Source: Proteinivorax tanatarense (GTDB lineage Bacteria; Bacillota; Proteinivoracia; Proteinivoracales; Proteinivoracaceae). Taken from it: 64,000 nucleotides of DNA. The position numbers were made by a program, and so were the translations under genes. The stretch lies in contig NZ_CP158367.1 in assembly GCF_040267685.1 (NCBI RefSeq), positions 2,790,001 to 2,854,000 of the forward strand, given 5' to 3'. Position 1 is the first letter of the stretch. Each line of letters opens with the position of its first letter. The notes below the pieces were generated by a model. The model saw only the letters and a list, made by a program, of their open reading frames with translations. It did not search any database and was not told the origin of the DNA. Positions 61,167 to 64,000 of this stretch are shown here, one piece after another.

Positions 61167-61213
61167 AAAGAGCTGTCTCAAATTACCATAAGGTAATTTG
61201 AGCAGCTCTTTTT
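61167..61213. terminator. Terminator between the LysM genes and dut
   Basis: AAGAGCTG..CTCAAATTACC pairs with GGTAATTTGAG.CAGCTCTT across four bases, followed by TTTTT. It is long enough to serve both converging units. Confidence 0.9.
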
Positions 61214-61265
61214 GCAAATTCGAGGCTCTGTCCTTTAGCGATTATTGTTAAATCACCTTTATTTT

Positions 61266-61700
61266 TTAAATCTTGCCAGTTGAACCAAACCCTCCTTCTC
61301 CCCTATCCGTTGGAGACAAGTCTTCTACTTCTACGGTTTTAACAGGATAAACTGGCTTTATTACCATTTGTGCAATTCTCATATTTTTTTGCACTTTAAA
61401 TTTTTTTGTTCCATGATTAATAAGAATGACTTTGACTTCTCCTCTATAACCTGAGTCTATGGTTCCCGGTGTATTTAACACCGTAACTGAATGCTTTAAA
61501 GCGAGGCCACTGCGAGGGCGAACTTGTGCCTCGGTATCATAGGGAAGTTCCATAGAAAGCCCAGTTGAAATCAAAGCGCTTTCTCCTGGTTTTATTTCTA
61601 TATCTTGATCGGCATAAATATCCAGTCCTGCGTCGTTTGTGTTCTGCCTTTTGGGGATAATTGCTGTATTTGTTATCTTTTTAAATTTTACCTCAATCAC
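61266..61700 (-). CDS. dut: dUTP diphosphatase
   Basis: It hydrolyses dUTP to dUMP, keeping uracil out of DNA. The product has 144 residues with the five trimeric dUTPase motifs: [45 protein letters not shown] and the C-terminal [11 protein letters not shown]. The GTG start overlaps the end of ung (ATGTGA region), so the two uracil-related genes are translationally coupled, a sensible functional pair. Confidence 0.96.
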   Translation of the reverse strand: MIEVKFKKITNTAIIPKRQNTNDAGLDIYADQDIEIKPGESALISTGLSMELPYDTEAQVRPRSGLALKHSVTVLNTPGTIDSGYRGEVKVILINHGTKKFKVQKNMRIAQMVIKPVYPVKTVEVEDLSPTDRGEGGFGSTGKI

Positions 61701-62386
61701 ATCTCCACCTCATTTCTCTCAGTAATTTTCCAATCAATTGGTAGCTCATTATTTTTTAGCAAAAATCTGTTGACTTTAGAAAATGGAGCGCTTCCAAAAA
61801 AACCTCTTCTAGCAGAAAAAGGACTGGGATGAGGAGACTCCAAGATTAAATGATTAGAATTGGTAACTAGTTTCTTTTTTAGCTGGGCATTTTTGCCCCA
61901 CAAAACAAAAACCACTGGCTTACTTTTCTCATTTAAAAGATGTATTGCCTTGTCTGTAAATTGCTCCCAACCCATGTTTTTATGGGAGTTGGGCTGCCCT
62001 TTTTTAACTGTTAACACACTATTTAAAAGTAGCACACCTTGCTTTGCCCACTGGATTAAACAACCGTGATTAGGGTAAGAAATATCTAAATCCCGTTGCA
62101 GCTCCTTGTAAATATTTTTTAATGATGGCGGAATGGAGACATGGGGTTGAACGGAAAAACTTAATCCATGAGCTTGTCCATGACCATGATAAGGATCCTG
62201 CCCCAATATTACCACCTTTGTTTTGGAGAATTTTGTTATGTTAAAAGCATCAAAAACCTGCTCAGGAGGAGGGTAGATGGTATTTTTTTTATATTCTTCT
62301 TTTAAAAAAGTTATTAAGTTTTTATAGTAACATTTGTTTTGCTCTTCTTTTAACAGCTCTGCCCAATCATTATGTAGTGAAAACAC
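61697..62386 (-). CDS. ung: Uracil-DNA glycosylase, family 1
   Basis: It removes uracil from DNA. The product has about 229 residues. The water-activating motif is [20 protein letters not shown] (about 60-79), and the DNA-intercalation loop is [20 protein letters not shown] near the C-terminus. I take GTG 62386 as the start (GAGG eight bases upstream). GTG 62395 would overlap that RBS. It forms an operon with dut. Confidence 0.95.
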   Translation of the reverse strand: MFSLHNDWAELLKEEQNKCYYKNLITFLKEEYKKNTIYPPPEQVFDAFNITKFSKTKVVILGQDPYHGHGQAHGLSFSVQPHVSIPPSLKNIYKELQRDLDISYPNHGCLIQWAKQGVLLLNSVLTVKKGQPNSHKNMGWEQFTDKAIHLLNEKSKPVVFVLWGKNAQLKKKLVTNSNHLILESPHPSPFSARRGFFGSAPFSKVNRFLLKNNELPIDWKITERNEVEM

Positions 62387-62485
62387 CCATCTCACCTCAT
62401 TTAAGTTAATTGTAAAAACATCTAAATGATAATAACAGAAAAATAGAGTTGAGCTTACACACTCATCTCTATTTTAACATTGATA

Positions 62486-62911
62486 TTATGCTTTTTGTTT
62501 TCCATCCTTTTTAACATACTGATTATAACAGTAGTTTATAATGTCACTTCTCTTTATAATTCCGATAAAAATTTCTTTGTCATCTACTACCGGCACAAAA
62601 TTTTGACTAGTAGCAAGATCGATTAAATCCTCAATATCTGAGTTTATTGACACTGTTTTGTTTACCATATGTTTTGGTATGTCTTTAAGATAAATATTTT
62701 CCGTTTCGTTTAAGCTAATTTGTGGTAAACTTTTTAATTTCCAAAGTAAATCCCCTTCTGTAACAGTATCCACATATTTACCATCGTCATCAATAACTGG
62801 TATAGCAGTGTAACGATGGTATTCCATTCTTTCTAAAGCTTGCCTCATAGTAGAGTTTGGTTTTTCAAAAATAATATCTGTTTTAGGCGTAAGAAAAAAT
62901 GCTATGTTCAT
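62486..62911 (-). CDS. Two-CBS-domain protein (141 residues)
   Basis: One Bateman module: CBS 1 at about 8-65 (MRQALERMEYHRYTAIPVID) and CBS 2 at about 80-138 (FVPVVDDKEIFIGIIKRSDI). There is no effector domain. It differs in length and sequence from the CBS protein at 41991. AGGAGGGG lies before the ATG. It probably senses adenine nucleotides; its partner is unknown. Confidence 0.88.
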   Translation of the reverse strand: MNIAFFLTPKTDIIFEKPNSTMRQALERMEYHRYTAIPVIDDDGKYVDTVTEGDLLWKLKSLPQISLNETENIYLKDIPKHMVNKTVSINSDIEDLIDLATSQNFVPVVDDKEIFIGIIKRSDIINYCYNQYVKKDGKQKA

Positions 62912-63012
62912 TAAATACCCCTCCTAAAATTTGCGATACCCCCAACACCCATATTTATTATATCACAAATTCAGGCAAAGTTTTAGGTAAAAACTTTCTT
63001 TTAAAAGTAGAT

Positions 63013-63774
63013 TCAATTCTCTGGGACTATACTATTAAGTTCATTTTTGGTTATAAACCCTTTTTCTAGCATTCTGTTAAGCACTATCTGTCTTTGGTCC
63101 ATAGCAACCTCTGTATTTGCTAGGACCGCAGGGCCATAAACATTAGGAGCTTGTATTATACCTGCTAACATTGCAGCCTGTTCTACATCTACTTCAGTTA
63201 CCGAAGTCCCTTTAAAATAACTTTGAGATGCTTTTTCTACTCCCCAGTTGCTTTTTCCAAAATAAATTTGATTTAAATACATTTCCATTATTTCATCTTT
63301 CTCAAATTGTCTTTCTAACTCAAAGGCAATTGCTATTTCTAGCATTTTCCTTTCCGCCGTTTGTTCATGATTTAAAAATAAATTTCTAGCTAACTGTTGC
63401 GTTATTGTGCTTCCCCCCTGCTTTATCTCTCTATTTCTAACGTTAACAGTCAAAGCCCGCATCATCCCCTTTATATCAAAACCAGGATGATCATAAAATC
63501 TATTATCTTCTATAGCAATAAAGGCTTGAACTACGTGTGGAGGCATATCTTCAGTAGAAACAAAGTTAATATTATTCTCTTTGTACTCTCTTATTAATAC
63601 ATCTTCTACCATATATATCTTTCTATGGGTATCATAGATAGGTGCGGGGTCATCCCAATCGATATAACGGGGTGAAAAAGGAACCTTAATAGAAGCATAA
63701 GTATAGCCAAAAACTAATCCCATAACTAAAACAACACTAAGTACAGCTAATAGTGTATACCTTACAATTCTCAA
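63013..63774 (-). CDS. Monofunctional peptidoglycan glycosyltransferase (GT51)
   Basis: It polymerises lipid II into glycan strands at the outer face of the membrane. The product has 253 residues from TTG 63774 (AGGAGGGG upstream). One N-terminal membrane anchor (about 5-28) is followed by the GT51 domain with IAIEDNRFYDHPGFDIKG (catalytic Glu about 93), KQGGSTITQQLARNLFL and MYLNQIYFGKSNWGVEKAS. It ends where the glycosyltransferase domain ends (PEN). No penicillin-binding domain follows, so it is MtgA/SgtB-like in function rather than a class A PBP. Confidence 0.9.
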   Translation of the reverse strand: MRIVRYTLLAVLSVVLVMGLVFGYTYASIKVPFSPRYIDWDDPAPIYDTHRKIYMVEDVLIREYKENNINFVSTEDMPPHVVQAFIAIEDNRFYDHPGFDIKGMMRALTVNVRNREIKQGGSTITQQLARNLFLNHEQTAERKMLEIAIAFELERQFEKDEIMEMYLNQIYFGKSNWGVEKASQSYFKGTSVTEVDVEQAAMLAGIIQAPNVYGPAVLANTEVAMDQRQIVLNRMLEKGFITKNELNSIVPEN

Positions 63775-64000
63775 AAGACCCCTCCTTTCTTAACCTTAAT
63801 AGACAATTGTAAAACTCTACAACACCTTATATAACAGCATTTATAAATAATTTCAAAGAAGCCCCAAACAACCTAATGTTAATGTCATTTTGAGTCTAAA
63901 ACCGAAGAACCTTGATTTTGTTCTAATTGGCATGATTGTATATGAGGTAAAAACTTGACCATTTTACAATTACTATAACTTAATCTGCTGTTAATTTAAT
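63775..64000. other. Window end without a gene
   Basis: AT-rich sequence holds no frame or repeat I can name. TATAACAGCATTTATAAATAATTTCAA at about 63831 resembles a stretch near 44439 upstream of acpS, possibly a shared promoter-region relic. Confidence 0.3.

Overview
The window is low-GC DNA with AGGAGG-type ribosome binding sites and many U-rich hairpin terminators. It looks like an anaerobic, endospore-forming, peptide- and amino-acid-fermenting member of the Clostridia. The evidence is a GerS-like lipoprotein next to alr, a SleB-type cell wall hydrolase, LysM proteins behind a sigma-K-like promoter, two M55 D-aminopeptidases, a prolyl oligopeptidase, an asparaginase and an acetoacetate-type CoA-transferase. 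A Proteinivorax/Anaerobranca-like organism would fit, but the genus cannot be fixed from the sequence alone.

Region 1 (1-2.7 kb) is a scarred edge. The right end of an IS21-family element has cut off a XRE/TPR regulator. It is followed by a lipoprotein gene frameshifted in a homopolymer and a short relic of an ABC ATPase.

Region 2 (2.7-25 kb, all minus strand up to 24.75 kb) is the most unusual part. It is an array of six large (about 840-860 residue) double ABC-2-type permeases, two nearly identical ATPases and four small secreted proteins. The small proteins share an almost identical 27-residue signal peptide but have unrelated or weakly related mature parts. Each permease ends in a near-identical terminator, each secreted-protein gene has the same upstream block, and short ATPase relics lie in front of permeases that now lack an ATPase. 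A 49-residue secreted peptide gene and a XRE/TPR regulator, transcribed divergently, close the array on the right. I infer a repeatedly duplicated 'secreted polypeptide + ABC permease' system, possibly bacteriocin-, defence- or signalling-related, under RNPP-type control.

Region 3 (26-30.4 kb) holds a MacB-like ATPase with two FtsX-like permeases, flanked by GTAG-hairpin repeats and by a relic of a second TPR regulator.

Region 4 (30.4-46.3 kb) is mostly core genome: a Nif3-like protein, Tex, a DUF362/ferredoxin protein, a cell wall hydrolase, a C26 amidase with an asparaginase, and the conserved acpS-nnr-CBS-gerS-like-alr-ndoAI-ndoA cluster. The two CoA-transferase subunits follow.

Region 5 (46.3-58.7 kb) has peptide and nucleoside metabolism genes (S9 peptidase, amidohydrolase, aldo/keto reductase, YaaA, two M55 peptidases) separated by large tandem arrays of REP-like elements. 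Each element is GTAG followed by an imperfect palindrome, and they are paired in opposite orientations. A REP-associated tyrosine transposase (RAYT) sits inside the largest array.

Region 6 (58.7-64 kb) has a small lipoprotein, two LysM proteins, dUTPase, uracil-DNA glycosylase, a CBS protein and a monofunctional peptidoglycan glycosyltransferase.
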